This document shows, in pieces, positions 55,028-63,689 of a stretch of 64,000 nt of DNA. Source of the stretch: Affinirhizobium straminoryzae (GTDB taxonomy: Bacteria > Pseudomonadota > Alphaproteobacteria > Rhizobiales > Rhizobiaceae); the NCBI RefSeq assembly GCF_007004135.1, contig NZ_VJMG01000047.1, positions 140,818 to 204,817 of the forward strand, read 5' to 3'. The notes beneath the pieces were generated by a model. The model had not been told where the DNA came from and did not search any database. It worked only from the letters and a program-made list of their open reading frames with translations. Both the position numbers and the translations under genes were made by a program. Every line of letters starts with the position of its first letter. The stretch's first letter is position 1.

Positions 55028-55049
55028 ATATCTGTATGATATTGTATGG
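55028..55049 (+). promoter_or_regulatory. Putative operator of the GntR-kduI-kduD unit
   Basis: ATATC and GATAT form a 5-bp inverted repeat around TGTAT (55028-55042), containing TGTATGATA (55033-55041), directly followed by TTGTATGG (55042-55049). Each of these 8-9-mers also occurs in one of the two control regions of the udh/kdgD locus. It is 32-53 bases before the GntR GTG start. Confidence 0.5.
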
Positions 55050-55080
55050 AAGTGTACACGAGAGCGAGGGAGGTCGGCGC

Positions 55081-55740
55081 GTGGCATCGGAAAGCATGGC
55101 GCACAAGGTGGAGCGGCAGTTGCGCGGCGATATTCTGACGCTTGCGCTCCCGCCGGGCGCACGCATTTCCGAACAGGAGATCGGCGAGCGCTACGGTTCG
55201 TCCCGTCAACCCGGTCGCGAGGCATTGATCGCGCTCGCCAAGAGCCGGCTGGTCGAGATCCTGCCGCAGCGGGGCGCGGTGGTGGCGAAGATCTCCGTCG
55301 CCAAGCTGATGCAGGCGGCCTTCATCCGCGAAACCATCGAAACGGCCGTGGTGCGCACCGCCTGCAACGCCTTTCATTTTCATGCCCGCACGCGGCTTGC
55401 CGATTGCCTGAAGGAGCAGGAGCGCGCCGCCGGTACCGGAGACCGGGCAGAATTCCGCCGCTACGATGACCTCTTCCACAAGACGCTCGCCGAAGGCGCC
55501 GGTCTGCCGATGGCCTGGAGTGTGGTGGGGGATCTGAAGGCGCATATCGACCGGGCCTGCTGCCTTTCGCTGCATGCACCGGACACGCTTGCCAAACTGA
55601 TAGCCGAACATCAGGCGATCGTGGCGGCCATCGACACCAGAGATCCGGCGGCCGCAACGGCCGCCATGACCACGCATCTGTCCGAACTGCTGCACGACCT
55701 GCCCCGGCTGGAAGCGCAGCATCCGGATCTCTTCGAATAG
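55081..55740 (+). CDS. GntR-family (FCD) regulator of the kdu genes
   Basis: 219 aa from the GTG at 55081, with GGGAGG 7 bases upstream; the frame is open further upstream, but those residues cross the operator. N-terminal helix-turn-helix: LPPGARISEQEIGERYGSSR followed by QPGREALIALAKSRLVEILP. The C-terminal FCD domain has the metal pattern YDDLFHKTL, AEHQAIVAAI and MTTHLSEL. It is 42 bases before kduI in the same direction, so it probably controls uronate degradation. Confidence 0.88.
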   Translation: MASESMAHKVERQLRGDILTLALPPGARISEQEIGERYGSSRQPGREALIALAKSRLVEILPQRGAVVAKISVAKLMQAAFIRETIETAVVRTACNAFHFHARTRLADCLKEQERAAGTGDRAEFRRYDDLFHKTLAEGAGLPMAWSVVGDLKAHIDRACCLSLHAPDTLAKLIAEHQAIVAAIDTRDPAAATAAMTTHLSELLHDLPRLEAQHPDLFE

Positions 55741-55782
55741 ACGCAAATCCGTCGACGAAAGCCCAAGGGAGTTAGAACAACC

Positions 55783-56631
55783 ATGACGACCACGATACAG
55801 ACGCGCCATGCGGTGCATTACACCCAGTCGGAAACGATGACGAGCGCCGAACTGCGCGACACCTTCATGATCGAAACGCTGTTTGCCGCCGGCGAAATCC
55901 ATGCGGCCTACACCCATTACGACCGCATGCTGGTGGCCGGCGCCATGCCGACCACCGCCCCGCTGACGATCGGCGCCGATCTCGCCAAGACGGTCGGCAC
56001 CGATTACCTGCTGGAGCGCCGCGAGCTTGGTCTCATCAATATCGGCGGCAAGGGCAAGGTGGTCGCCGACGGCACGACCTACGCGCTGGATTTCCAGGAC
56101 GGCCTCTATCTTGGCATGGGCGTGCGCGAGATCGCCTTCGAAAGCGAAGACAGCGCCAACCCGGCCAAGTTCTACATCAACAGCGCGCCGGCGCATGCCA
56201 GCTTCCCCTCGCGCATCGTTACCAAGGCCGACGCAATCGAGAACCATCTGGGCGACCAGCTGACCTGCAACAAGCGCAAGCTCTACCAGTACATCCACCC
56301 GAAGGTGCTCCCCACCTGCCAGCTGCTGATGGGCCTGACGCGGTTGGAACCCGGCAGCGTGTGGAACACCATGCCCGCCCATCTGCATGACCGCCGCATG
56401 GAAGCCTATCTCTATTTCGAAATCCCGGAGGATGCCTTCGTCGTGCATCTGATGGGCCGCCCGCAGGCGACCAGCCATCTCATCCTGCGCAGCGAACAGG
56501 CCGTCCTGTCGCCGCCCTGGTCCATCCATTGCGGCTCCGGCACCGCCTCCTACGCCTTCATCTGGAGCATGGCCGGCGACAACCAGTCCTTCACCGACAT
56601 GGACTTCGTGCCCATGAAGGACCTCAAGTAA
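55783..56631 (+). CDS. kduI: 5-keto-4-deoxyuronate isomerase KduI
   Basis: 282 aa cupin-fold isomerase that converts 5-keto-4-deoxyuronate (from unsaturated pectin fragments) to 3-deoxy-D-glycero-2,5-hexodiulosonate. The metal site is plain: MPAHLHDRRMEAYLYFEIP (His-x-His-x4-Glu) and the late His in PWSIHCGSGTASYAFIW. IETLFAAGEIHAAYTHYDRM is typical of the N-terminus. Followed by kduD after 12 bases. Confidence 0.95.
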   Translation: MTTTIQTRHAVHYTQSETMTSAELRDTFMIETLFAAGEIHAAYTHYDRMLVAGAMPTTAPLTIGADLAKTVGTDYLLERRELGLINIGGKGKVVADGTTYALDFQDGLYLGMGVREIAFESEDSANPAKFYINSAPAHASFPSRIVTKADAIENHLGDQLTCNKRKLYQYIHPKVLPTCQLLMGLTRLEPGSVWNTMPAHLHDRRMEAYLYFEIPEDAFVVHLMGRPQATSHLILRSEQAVLSPPWSIHCGSGTASYAFIWSMAGDNQSFTDMDFVPMKDLK

Positions 56632-56643
56632 GGATCGCAGGCT

Positions 56644-57396
56644 ATGAATCTCTTTGATCTCACCGGAAAGCGCGCGCTGGTCACCGGCGCCCGCACCGGC
56701 CTCGGCCAGGGGCTGGCGCTGGCGCTGGCGAAAGCCGGCGCCGATATCATTGCGCTCGGCTCCCGCCCGATGCCGGACACCGAAGCCAAGGTGAAGGCGC
56801 TCGGCCGCGGCTTCGAGGAGGTGGTCTACGACCTTGCCGACCCCTCGGGCCTCGATGCCGTGGTGGCGGATCTCACCGCGCGCGGCACCATCGACATCCT
56901 CGTCAACAATGCCGGCCAGATCCGTCGTGCCGACTTCACGGAGCTTTCCGAGAAGGACTGGGACGACATCATGAACATCAACCTGAAAAGCACCTTCGTG
57001 CTCTCGCAAGGGGTGGTGCGGCACATGCTGGACAAGGGCATTGCCGGGCGCATCGTCAACATTGCGTCGCTGCTCTCCTTCCAGGGCGGCATTCGCGTCG
57101 CCTCCTACACCGCCAGCAAGCATGCGGTGGCGGGGCTCACCAAGCTGATGGCCAATGAACTGGCAGCCAAGGGCATTACCGTGAACGCCATCGCGCCGGG
57201 CTACATGGATACCGACAATACGGAGGCGCTGCGCAACGACCCGAACCGCAGCCGCTCCATCCTCGAGCGCATTCCGGCCGGCCGCTGGGGCGAGCCTTCC
57301 GATCTCGACACGGCCGTGCTGTTTTTCGCCTCACCGGCCAGCGGCTACGTGACCGGCCAGATTCTGGCGGTGGATGGCGGCTGGCTCGCCCGCTGA
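56644..57396 (+). CDS. kduD: 2-deoxy-D-gluconate 3-dehydrogenase KduD
   Basis: 250 aa SDR. It reduces 3-deoxy-hexodiulosonate to 2-keto-3-deoxygluconate using NADH. Visible are the NAD motif TGARTGLGQGLALALAKA, NNAGQIRRADFTELSEKDWD, the catalytic serine (VNIASLLSFQGG) and YTASKHAVAG (Tyr-x3-Lys). Works directly after KduI. The product needs a KDG kinase and aldolase, which are not in the window. Confidence 0.95.
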   Translation: MNLFDLTGKRALVTGARTGLGQGLALALAKAGADIIALGSRPMPDTEAKVKALGRGFEEVVYDLADPSGLDAVVADLTARGTIDILVNNAGQIRRADFTELSEKDWDDIMNINLKSTFVLSQGVVRHMLDKGIAGRIVNIASLLSFQGGIRVASYTASKHAVAGLTKLMANELAAKGITVNAIAPGYMDTDNTEALRNDPNRSRSILERIPAGRWGEPSDLDTAVLFFASPASGYVTGQILAVDGGWLAR

Positions 57397-57416
57397 CGCA
57401 TAACCGCCTCGACGCA

Positions 57417-57452
57417 ACACGGCCGGGCCTTCCGCAGGAGGCCCGGCCGTGT
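57417..57452 (+). terminator. Terminator after kduD
   Basis: ACACGGCCGGGCC (57417-57429) pairs with GGCCCGGCCGTGT (57440-57452), extended by one further pair, around a short loop. TTTT follows within two bases of the stem. It lies between convergent kduD and the IalB gene. Confidence 0.75.
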
Positions 57453-57476
57453 GTTTTGGCGGACGAAGTCCGTTGC

Positions 57477-58037
57477 TTAGGGCGCCAGTTGCGCGGCCCG
57501 CGCCAGGGCTGCCGAAAAGCCCTTGAGAGAGAGACGCATCGGTAGCGCCTCGCCGGTGGCAAGCGTCAGCGCCTGGATTTTCAGCACCGGCGCCGTCTTC
57601 ATCGCGCTGACGAGCACCGGATCCAGCCTGATCGGCACGATGCAGCCATCCGGCACGCAGGTGGAAAAGGGAAAGCGCTGCACCGGCCCGGCATCGCCGA
57701 GGGAAAGGCCCGCACCATCGGCCAGCTTCAGCCCGAACGGCAGCAGCAGGGCGCCATCGATGCGCCCGCCGCGCGGCATCAACTCGGCCGCCAGCATGGC
57801 GCGGCCGGTCGTGCCGTCGCTCTGCTCCTGGCGCAGCACGCAGCCAACGACACCGTTCTGCGCCCGGCAGGCCACCACCCAGTCTTCAAAAGTCTCCACC
57901 AGAGAGCCGACACCACCTGGCAATTGCGCCGCCATGACCCGCTCGACCGTGAGGGACGGCACAAGCCCCAAGGTCAGCACCAAGCTGGCGAGTGCCCGCA
58001 GCGCCACGACACGCCACATCATCATCGATTTCCGCAT
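57477..58037 (-). CDS. Invasion-associated locus B (IalB) family protein
   Basis: 186 aa. Start at 58037 (MRKSMMMWRVVALRALASLV) gives a signal peptide with likely cleavage near ERVMAAQ. The mature part has FEDWVVACRAQNGVVGCVL with a conserved cysteine pair, and later PFSTCVPDGCIVPIRLDPVL with a second pair, the IalB arrangement. Periplasmic or outer-membrane-associated; in Bartonella the founder affects host-cell invasion, but the family is common in harmless alphaproteobacteria. The frame upstream of 58037 looks non-coding. Confidence 0.87.
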   Translation of the reverse strand: MRKSMMMWRVVALRALASLVLTLGLVPSLTVERVMAAQLPGGVGSLVETFEDWVVACRAQNGVVGCVLRQEQSDGTTGRAMLAAELMPRGGRIDGALLLPFGLKLADGAGLSLGDAGPVQRFPFSTCVPDGCIVPIRLDPVLVSAMKTAPVLKIQALTLATGEALPMRLSLKGFSAALARAAQLAP

Positions 58038-58188
58038 GCGACACCGCACGATTTCTGCTGCCACAAGGCCCCGTCGCACGACGCACGAAGCCGCCCGCCG
58101 ATTGACACGACCGGCGGGCGGCTTCAAGCAGAAATCGAAGCAAATCAATCTTGCCCACACGCCTCCGGCGCAGGGCGGTGCGAAGGCA

Positions 58189-58413
58189 TCAACTGTTGTC
58201 GTTTGCCGCCATCGGACGGCGTTCGATCTTGCCGACCACCATCTCGATCATTTCCTCGCTGAGATCGAAGCCGTGGCGATGCCCCTCCGCGATGAACATG
58301 TCCATGAAGGTCTTGATGTCGGGCGCGCTGGCCAGCTGGGACATGGTGAGCGGATCGCGGCGCACTGCGCCGTAGAACTCGATCACCGAATTCGATGTCG
58401 TGTTTCCTGCCAT
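58189..58413 (-). CDS. Small Nif11-like domain protein
   Basis: 74 aa from the ATG at 58413, with AGGATT upstream on the minus strand. The sequence resembles a Nif11 domain: SVIEFYGAVRRDPLTMSQL, then APDIKTFMDMF, and GHRHGFDLSEEMIEMVVGKI, with the Asp-Pro, the Ala-rich helix and the Gly-Phe-x-Ser-Glu-Glu turn. In cyanobacteria and some proteobacteria the domain is the leader of peptide natural products. Here there is no double-glycine cleavage site and no core: it ends in MAANDNS. The role is unknown. It lies 151 bases upstream of ialB in the same direction. The assignment is by eye. Confidence 0.5.
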   Translation of the reverse strand: MAGNTTSNSVIEFYGAVRRDPLTMSQLASAPDIKTFMDMFIAEGHRHGFDLSEEMIEMVVGKIERRPMAANDNS

Positions 58414-58893
58414 GCGAAATCCTCCCAAGATGTCCTACAGCGATACAGCGTTATACTTGCTGGATTGATATCGCACACCTGAAGCGAAAGAGGCAAGTCG
58501 ATAGAGTGAATGGTAAGATGTTGTATTTCCCGACACAGGAAAGGAGAAACATGACCTTTTGTCGGAAGCACGGATCCACATCGCAAGTTATGCCTCTTCT
58601 GTTCCCAGTTGACTGAAGCAATGGGCCGGACAGGAAATTCTTTCTTTTGTGTTAACGTGCGACCGGCTCGAAGAACGTTATACAATGTACCGATACCCCT
58701 GCGGCAAAACGCCCGTCGGGTTGACGAAGGTTTGAGGTGCCAAGCGGTACACGAGCGCGCGGGAAGCGTATAAGGAAAGCTCCAGCCACCCAGGCCTTCC
58801 GGAACCGACCGATCCACGGCCGGCGGGCAGAGACGAGATGATACGGGATCGCACGCACTGCCGGCAGAGAAGGCCGGCCAAGGACGACGCCGA
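58414..58893. other. AT-richer intergenic stretch, no gene supported
   Basis: 480 bases between the Nif11-like gene (minus) and the SCO1 gene (plus). It is noticeably less GC-rich than its surroundings, with runs such as TTCTTTCTTTTGTGTTAACG and a short imperfect dyad TACAATGTA at 58682-58690. Small frames on both strands show no recognisable product. It should contain the promoters of both flanking genes. Confidence 0.5.
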
Positions 58894-59493
58894 ATGAGCC
58901 ATGCCCCCTTGCGCATTGCAGCCCTCACCGCCGCGGGTCTGTTCGTCACCCTGCTGGTCGCCATCATGATCTGGGTTTCTGCCGACAGCGCCCGCGCCCG
59001 CCCTGGTCCCTTCGAGGCCAAGTTCTCGCTGATCGATGACCGAGGCAACACGGTTGACCAGACCCTGTTCCACAAGGGCCCGTCGCTCGTCTATTTCGGT
59101 TATACCCACTGCCCGGAAATCTGCCCGACCACGCTGTTCGAGGTGGCCGGCTGGCTGAACCAGCTTGGAACGGAGGGCAAGGCATTGAACGCCTACTTCT
59201 TCACCGTGGATCCCGAGCGTGACACGAAAGAGGTCATGCACAGCTACGTCACCTCCATCACCGACCGCATCACCGGTGTCACCGGCGACCGCAAGGAGCT
59301 GCAGAAGGTGCTGGACGGCTGGATGATCTACGCGTCACGCAGCTATGGCGACGACAGCGATTACCATATGAACCACACGACATCCCTGCTGCTGATCGGT
59401 GCGGACGGCCGGTTGAAGGGGATGATCCCCTATGGCGCGGATAACGAAGAAGCTCTTGCCAAGATCCGCAGCACCCTGCTCAAACACGGCTGA
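58894..59493 (+). CDS. SCO1/SenC-family copper chaperone
   Basis: 199 aa thioredoxin-fold protein anchored by one N-terminal helix (residues 7-30) facing the periplasm. It delivers copper to the CuA site of cytochrome oxidase. The CPEIC motif (Cys73, Cys77) in FGYTHCPEICPTTLFE and the distal ligand His161 in DYHMNHTTSLLLIG are all present. No oxidase or other copper gene is next to it. Confidence 0.92.
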   Translation: MSHAPLRIAALTAAGLFVTLLVAIMIWVSADSARARPGPFEAKFSLIDDRGNTVDQTLFHKGPSLVYFGYTHCPEICPTTLFEVAGWLNQLGTEGKALNAYFFTVDPERDTKEVMHSYVTSITDRITGVTGDRKELQKVLDGWMIYASRSYGDDSDYHMNHTTSLLLIGADGRLKGMIPYGADNEEALAKIRSTLLKHG

Positions 59494-59884
59494 CCGTTGC
59501 TTGCCGGCGTCCGTGGTCCGTTCGCCGGACGCCTTCCACATCCCTCAGAGAACATGTGGCAGGTTCGCCAATCGACGCGAGAGGATTGACGGACTTGCAC
59601 GCCTGCGTCGCTTGCTCCCCGGCAGGAAAGGCATAAGGTACGTATATTGCGCCCGAAACGGGAAAATTTCCAGAAATATAAAATTACTTTTTGTCCATTT
59701 TTATTTTGACATCAAAATATTGACCGTCGATTGAGTTCATATATCAAAATACAACGTTGCGACGCACACCGTCTATACATGCCTTTTTCTTGCCACGATA
59801 TTGTCATGTGAGCTTCATTCAGCGGGTCTAATCCGCATTTCGTCGCCGATGCGGCGTCTTGCACTCTGAACAAGAGAGATCCCC
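59494..59884. other. AT-rich regulatory region before pstS
   Basis: 391 bases with no convincing gene. The first ~90 are GC-rich; 59650-59760 are strongly AT-rich (TTTTTATTTTGACATCAAAA and nearby), including TTGACA and TTGACC hexamers that could serve as -35 boxes. A Pho box lies at 59790-59818. A long leader of ~65-100 bases to pstS is implied. Confidence 0.6.
59790..59818 (+). promoter_or_regulatory. Pho box (three 11-bp-spaced repeats)
   Basis: TTGCCAC (59790), TTGTCAT (59801) and GCTTCAT (59812) start exactly 11 bases apart, the PhoB spacing, and resemble the CTGTCAT half-site, best in the middle copy. It is about 70-95 bases before pstS. It predicts induction by phosphate limitation through PhoR-PhoB. 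Confidence 0.6.
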
Positions 59885-60940
59885 ATGAATATGCTCCTTC
59901 GCAAATTGGCGCTGACCACCGCGCTGATCGCAGCTGTTCCGTTTGTCACTGCTGCCCAGGCGGCAGACATTTCCGGCGCCGGCGCCACCTTCCCCTACCC
60001 GATCTACGCAAAGTGGGCCGACGCCTACAAGAAGGAGACGGGCATCGGCATGAACTACCAGTCCATCGGTTCCGGTGGCGGCATCAAGCAGATCAAGGCC
60101 AAGACGGTCACCTTCGGCGCGTCCGACGCGCCGCTGAAGGGCGATGAGCTGAACGAAGCGGGCCTGGCCCAGTTCCCGATGGTCATGGGCGGCATCGTTG
60201 CCGTCGTGAACCTGAAGGACATCAAGCCGGGCGAACTCGTGCTCGACGGCCAGGTGCTGGCCGATATCTTCATGGGCAAGATCACCAAGTGGGACGACGA
60301 AGCCATCAAGAAGCTGAACCCGAAGGTCAAGCTTCCGTCGAAGGCCATCGCTGTCGTTCACCGTTCGGACGGCTCCGGCACCACCTACAACTTCAGCTAC
60401 TATCTCGGCGATGTTTCCGCCGACTGGAAGAGCAAGGTCGGCGTCAACACGGCTCTCGAATGGCCGGTCGGCATCGGCGCCAAGGGCAATGAAGGCGTTG
60501 CCAACAACGTCTCCCAGACGGACGGCGCCATCGGCTACGTCGAATATGCCTATGCCAAGCAGAACAAGCTGACCTATACCGACATGATCAACAAGGAAGG
60601 CAAGAAGGTTTCGCCGAAGGCCGAAGCCTTCTCGGCTGCCGCCGCCAACGCCGACTGGTCCAGCCAGCCGGGCTATGGCGTGATCCTTGCCAACCAGCCG
60701 GGCGCCACCTCCTGGCCGATGACGGCTGCCACCTGGATCCTGGTCTACAAGCACCCGGACGACGCGGCCGCCACCACCGACGCGCTGAAGTTCTTTGCCT
60801 GGTCCTACGCCCATGGCGAGAAGATGGCTGCCGAGCTCGACTACGTTCCGATGCCGGAAAAGGTCGTCAAGAGCGTCGAAGCTATGTGGCAGAAGGACGT
60901 GACCGGCAAGGACGGCAAGCCGCTGTTCGCCGCCAAGTAA
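59885..60940 (+). CDS. pstS: Phosphate ABC transporter binding protein PstS
   Basis: 351 aa. Signal peptide [20 protein letters not shown] ends near QAADI. The mature protein begins [20 protein letters not shown], then [20 protein letters not shown] and the phosphate-binding [16 protein letters not shown], all hallmarks of PstS. Captures inorganic phosphate in the periplasm. First gene of pstSCAB-phoU; a hairpin follows before pstC. Confidence 0.96.
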   Translation: MNMLLRKLALTTALIAAVPFVTAAQAADISGAGATFPYPIYAKWADAYKKETGIGMNYQSIGSGGGIKQIKAKTVTFGASDAPLKGDELNEAGLAQFPMVMGGIVAVVNLKDIKPGELVLDGQVLADIFMGKITKWDDEAIKKLNPKVKLPSKAIAVVHRSDGSGTTYNFSYYLGDVSADWKSKVGVNTALEWPVGIGAKGNEGVANNVSQTDGAIGYVEYAYAKQNKLTYTDMINKEGKKVSPKAEAFSAAAANADWSSQPGYGVILANQPGATSWPMTAATWILVYKHPDDAAATTDALKFFAWSYAHGEKMAAELDYVPMPEKVVKSVEAMWQKDVTGKDGKPLFAAK

Positions 60941-60959
60941 GCGCTTTCGCGCATCGCAC

Positions 60960-60991
60960 GGGAAGGGACGCCCGCCGTGGCGCCCCTTTCC
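60960..60991 (+). terminator. Intercistronic hairpin between pstS and pstC
   Basis: GGGAAGGGACGCC and GGCGCCCCTTTCC can pair imperfectly around a 6-base loop, 20 bases after pstS. There is no T-run. It may reduce expression of the membrane genes relative to pstS. Confidence 0.4.
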
Positions 60992-61030
60992 GCCCCACCT
61001 GTTTCCCGGCCGGATGATGGAGATCAGCCC

Positions 61031-62008
61031 ATGAGTGCTGCAGGCGCGGAGCGGCAAGACAGCCGCCGCGAGAGGATCGTGCGACAATTCGCGCTGACCG
61101 ACGTGATCTTTCGCGAGGTATCGCGTCTGGCGGCCGTTGTGGTGCTCGCTTTGCTCGGCGGCGTGGCGCTGTCGCTCGCACTCGGCTCCTGGCCGGCGCT
61201 CTCCACCTTCGGCGCAGGCTTCCTCACCACCGAAAGCTGGAATCCCGTCACGGAGAAATTCGGTGCGCTGGCACCGATCTACGGCACGCTTGTGACGTCT
61301 GCCGTGGCGATCCTGCTCGCGGTCCCGATCGGCATCGGCATTGCCGTTTTCCTGACCGAACTCTGCCCGCGCCCGCTGCGCCGGCCGATCGGCATCGCCA
61401 TCGAGTTGCTCGCCGGCATTCCCAGCATCATCTACGGCATCTGGGGCCTGTTCGTCTTCGCGCCCTTCCTGCAGGCCACCCTGCAGCCCTTCGTCATCGA
61501 CGCCTTCGCCGATATCCCCGTTCTGTCCAGCCTGTTTGCCGGCCCGCCCTATGGCATCGGCATGCTGACCTCGGCGCTGATCCTCACCATCATGGTGCTG
61601 CCCTTCATCACCTCGATCACCAAGGACGTGTTCGACACGGTGCCGTCGATCCTGAAGGAATCGGCCTATGGCATCGGCTGCACGACCTGGGAGGTCATCA
61701 GCCACATCGTGATCCCCTATACGCGGGTCGGCATCATGGGCGGCGTCATGCTGGGTCTCGGGCGTGCGCTCGGCGAAACCATGGCCGTCACCTTCGTCAT
61801 CGGCAATGCGCACCGCGTCAATGCCTCGCTGTTTGCGCCGGGCACGACGATCTCCGCCACCATCGCCAACGAATTCACCGAGGCGGATGGCGTGCTTTAC
61901 ACCTCCTCGCTGATTGCGCTCGGCCTGATCCTGTTCTTCATCACCTTCATCATCCTGGCTCTAGCGCGCTTCATGCTGATGCGCATCGACCGGAAAGCAG
62001 GAGCCTGA
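61031..62008 (+). CDS. pstC: Phosphate ABC transporter permease PstC
   Basis: 325 aa from the ATG at 61031, preceded by TGGAGAT. Six membrane helices with [40 protein letters not shown], and the EAA-type loop [20 protein letters not shown], followed by [16 protein letters not shown]. Forms the channel with PstA. Overlaps pstA by one base (TGATG). Confidence 0.95.
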   Translation: MSAAGAERQDSRRERIVRQFALTDVIFREVSRLAAVVVLALLGGVALSLALGSWPALSTFGAGFLTTESWNPVTEKFGALAPIYGTLVTSAVAILLAVPIGIGIAVFLTELCPRPLRRPIGIAIELLAGIPSIIYGIWGLFVFAPFLQATLQPFVIDAFADIPVLSSLFAGPPYGIGMLTSALILTIMVLPFITSITKDVFDTVPSILKESAYGIGCTTWEVISHIVIPYTRVGIMGGVMLGLGRALGETMAVTFVIGNAHRVNASLFAPGTTISATIANEFTEADGVLYTSSLIALGLILFFITFIILALARFMLMRIDRKAGA

Positions 62009-62859
62009 TGCCCATGTCGTCCGTCACCTATCCGCGTCGCAAGCTCACCAACAGCATCATGATGGGACTCTGCGTGCTGGCAGCCGCGATCGGCATCGCC
62101 TGGCTCGCCCTGATCCTCGGCGCGCTGCTCTACAAGGGGATCGCCGGTCTGTCGCTCGGCGTCTTCACGCAGATGACCCCGCCGCCCGGCGAAGCAGGCG
62201 GCCTGCTGAACGCCATTGCCGGCAGCCTGGCCATGTCGATCATCGCCATGCTGGTCGGCACGCCGATCGGCATTCTGGCCGGTACCTTCATGGCCGAATA
62301 CGGCCGCTTCAGCCGGCTGACCGTCATCGTGCGCTTCATCAACGACATCCTGCTTTCGGCGCCCTCCATCGTCGTCGGCCTCTTCGTCTACGAGATGCTG
62401 GTGGTGCCGATGGGGCATTTCTCCGCCATCGCCGGTTCCTTCGCGCTCGCCGTGCTGGTCATACCCGTGATTGTGCGCACGACCGAGGACATGTTGAACC
62501 TCGTGCCGAACGCGCTGCGCGAGGCCGGCACTGCGATCGGTGCGCCGCGCTGGATCGTCATCCGCTCGGTCGCCTATCGCGCCGCCTCGTCCGGCATCGT
62601 CACCGGCATCCTGCTCGCCATCGCCCGCATTTCCGGCGAGACGGCGCCACTTCTGTTCACCGCCCTCAACAACCAGTTCTGGAGCAGCAATCTGAATGCT
62701 CCGATGGCAAGCCTGCCGGTCACCATCTTCCAGTTCGCGCTCAGCCCCTATGAGGAATGGCAGCAACTGGCCTGGACCGGTGCCCTCATCATCACGCTCA
62801 CTGTTCTTGGCCTCAGCATCGTGGCCCGCAGCCTCACCGGACGCAAGGAGGATCGATAA
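62008..62859 (+). CDS. pstA: Phosphate ABC transporter permease PstA
   Basis: 283 aa with six helices. It has the PstA blocks [40 protein letters not shown], and [20 protein letters not shown], followed by [20 protein letters not shown]. An internal ATG two codons in (62014) is an alternative start. Overlaps pstC and is 3 bases from pstB. Confidence 0.95.
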   Translation: MPMSSVTYPRRKLTNSIMMGLCVLAAAIGIAWLALILGALLYKGIAGLSLGVFTQMTPPPGEAGGLLNAIAGSLAMSIIAMLVGTPIGILAGTFMAEYGRFSRLTVIVRFINDILLSAPSIVVGLFVYEMLVVPMGHFSAIAGSFALAVLVIPVIVRTTEDMLNLVPNALREAGTAIGAPRWIVIRSVAYRAASSGIVTGILLAIARISGETAPLLFTALNNQFWSSNLNAPMASLPVTIFQFALSPYEEWQQLAWTGALIITLTVLGLSIVARSLTGRKEDR

Positions 62860-62862
62860 GTC

Positions 62863-63657
62863 ATGATATCCGCCGAGAAACCCGCCACACAGACGGCAGC
62901 CGGCCCCGCCAAGATCGAAATCAGGAACCTGAATTTCTACTACGGCGAGACGAAAGCGCTGAAAAGCATCAACATGGCGCTGCCGGCCCGTTCGGTTACC
63001 GCCTTCATCGGTCCGTCGGGCTGCGGCAAGTCCACGCTGCTGCGCGTGCTGAACCGCATCTACGAACTCTATCCGCGCCAGCGCGCCGAGGGCGAGGTGC
63101 TGGTCGACGGCAAGAACATTCTCGACCGTTCGCAGGATCTCAACATGCTGCGCACCAAGGTCGGCATGGTGTTCCAGAAGCCGACGCCCTTCCCGATGTC
63201 GATCTACGAGAACATCGCCTTCGGCATCCGCCTCTACGAGAGCCTGTCAAAGGCCGATATCGACGAGCGCGTCGAGGCAGCGCTGCGGCGCGCGGCACTC
63301 TGGAACGAGGTGAAGGACAAGCTGAATGCCAGCGGCCTCAGCCTTTCCGGTGGCCAGCAGCAGCGCCTGTGCATTGCCCGTACGGTTGCCGTGAAGCCGG
63401 AAATCATCCTGCTTGACGAACCGGCCTCGGCGCTCGACCCGCTCTCGACCGCCAAGATCGAGGAACTGATCGACGAACTGCGCGCCGACTACACGATCGT
63501 CATCGTCACCCACAACATGCAGCAGGCCGCCCGCGTCTCGCGCCAGACCGCCTTCATGTATCTCGGCGAGCTCGTGGAATTCGACGACACTTCGAAGATC
63601 TTCACCTCGCCGCAGCAGAAGCGCACGCAGGACTACGTCACCGGCCGCTTCGGCTGA
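62863..63657 (+). CDS. pstB: Phosphate ABC transporter ATPase PstB
   Basis: 264 aa ABC ATPase. Walker [19 protein letters not shown], the PstB-specific [20 protein letters not shown], signature [19 protein letters not shown], Walker [21 protein letters not shown], and H-loop [12 protein letters not shown]. Energises PstCA import of phosphate and, with PhoU, takes part in signalling phosphate status to PhoR. Confidence 0.97.
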   Translation: MISAEKPATQTAAGPAKIEIRNLNFYYGETKALKSINMALPARSVTAFIGPSGCGKSTLLRVLNRIYELYPRQRAEGEVLVDGKNILDRSQDLNMLRTKVGMVFQKPTPFPMSIYENIAFGIRLYESLSKADIDERVEAALRRAALWNEVKDKLNASGLSLSGGQQQRLCIARTVAVKPEIILLDEPASALDPLSTAKIEELIDELRADYTIVIVTHNMQQAARVSRQTAFMYLGELVEFDDTSKIFTSPQQKRTQDYVTGRFG

Positions 63658-63689
63658 TCGAAGCCTCCTTGCCAGGAAAGGGAAAAGCC

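Noticed and set aside
54142..57123. A 993-codon minus frame across the hydrolase, GntR, kduI and kduD genes
   Set aside because: It crosses several intergenic regions and real genes with clear motifs on the plus strand; the product looks like reversed coding sequence.
58395..58858. Small frames on both strands in the intergenic stretch before the SCO1 gene
   Set aside because: No clear ribosome-binding site, no recognisable domain, and the two strands compete; treated as non-coding.
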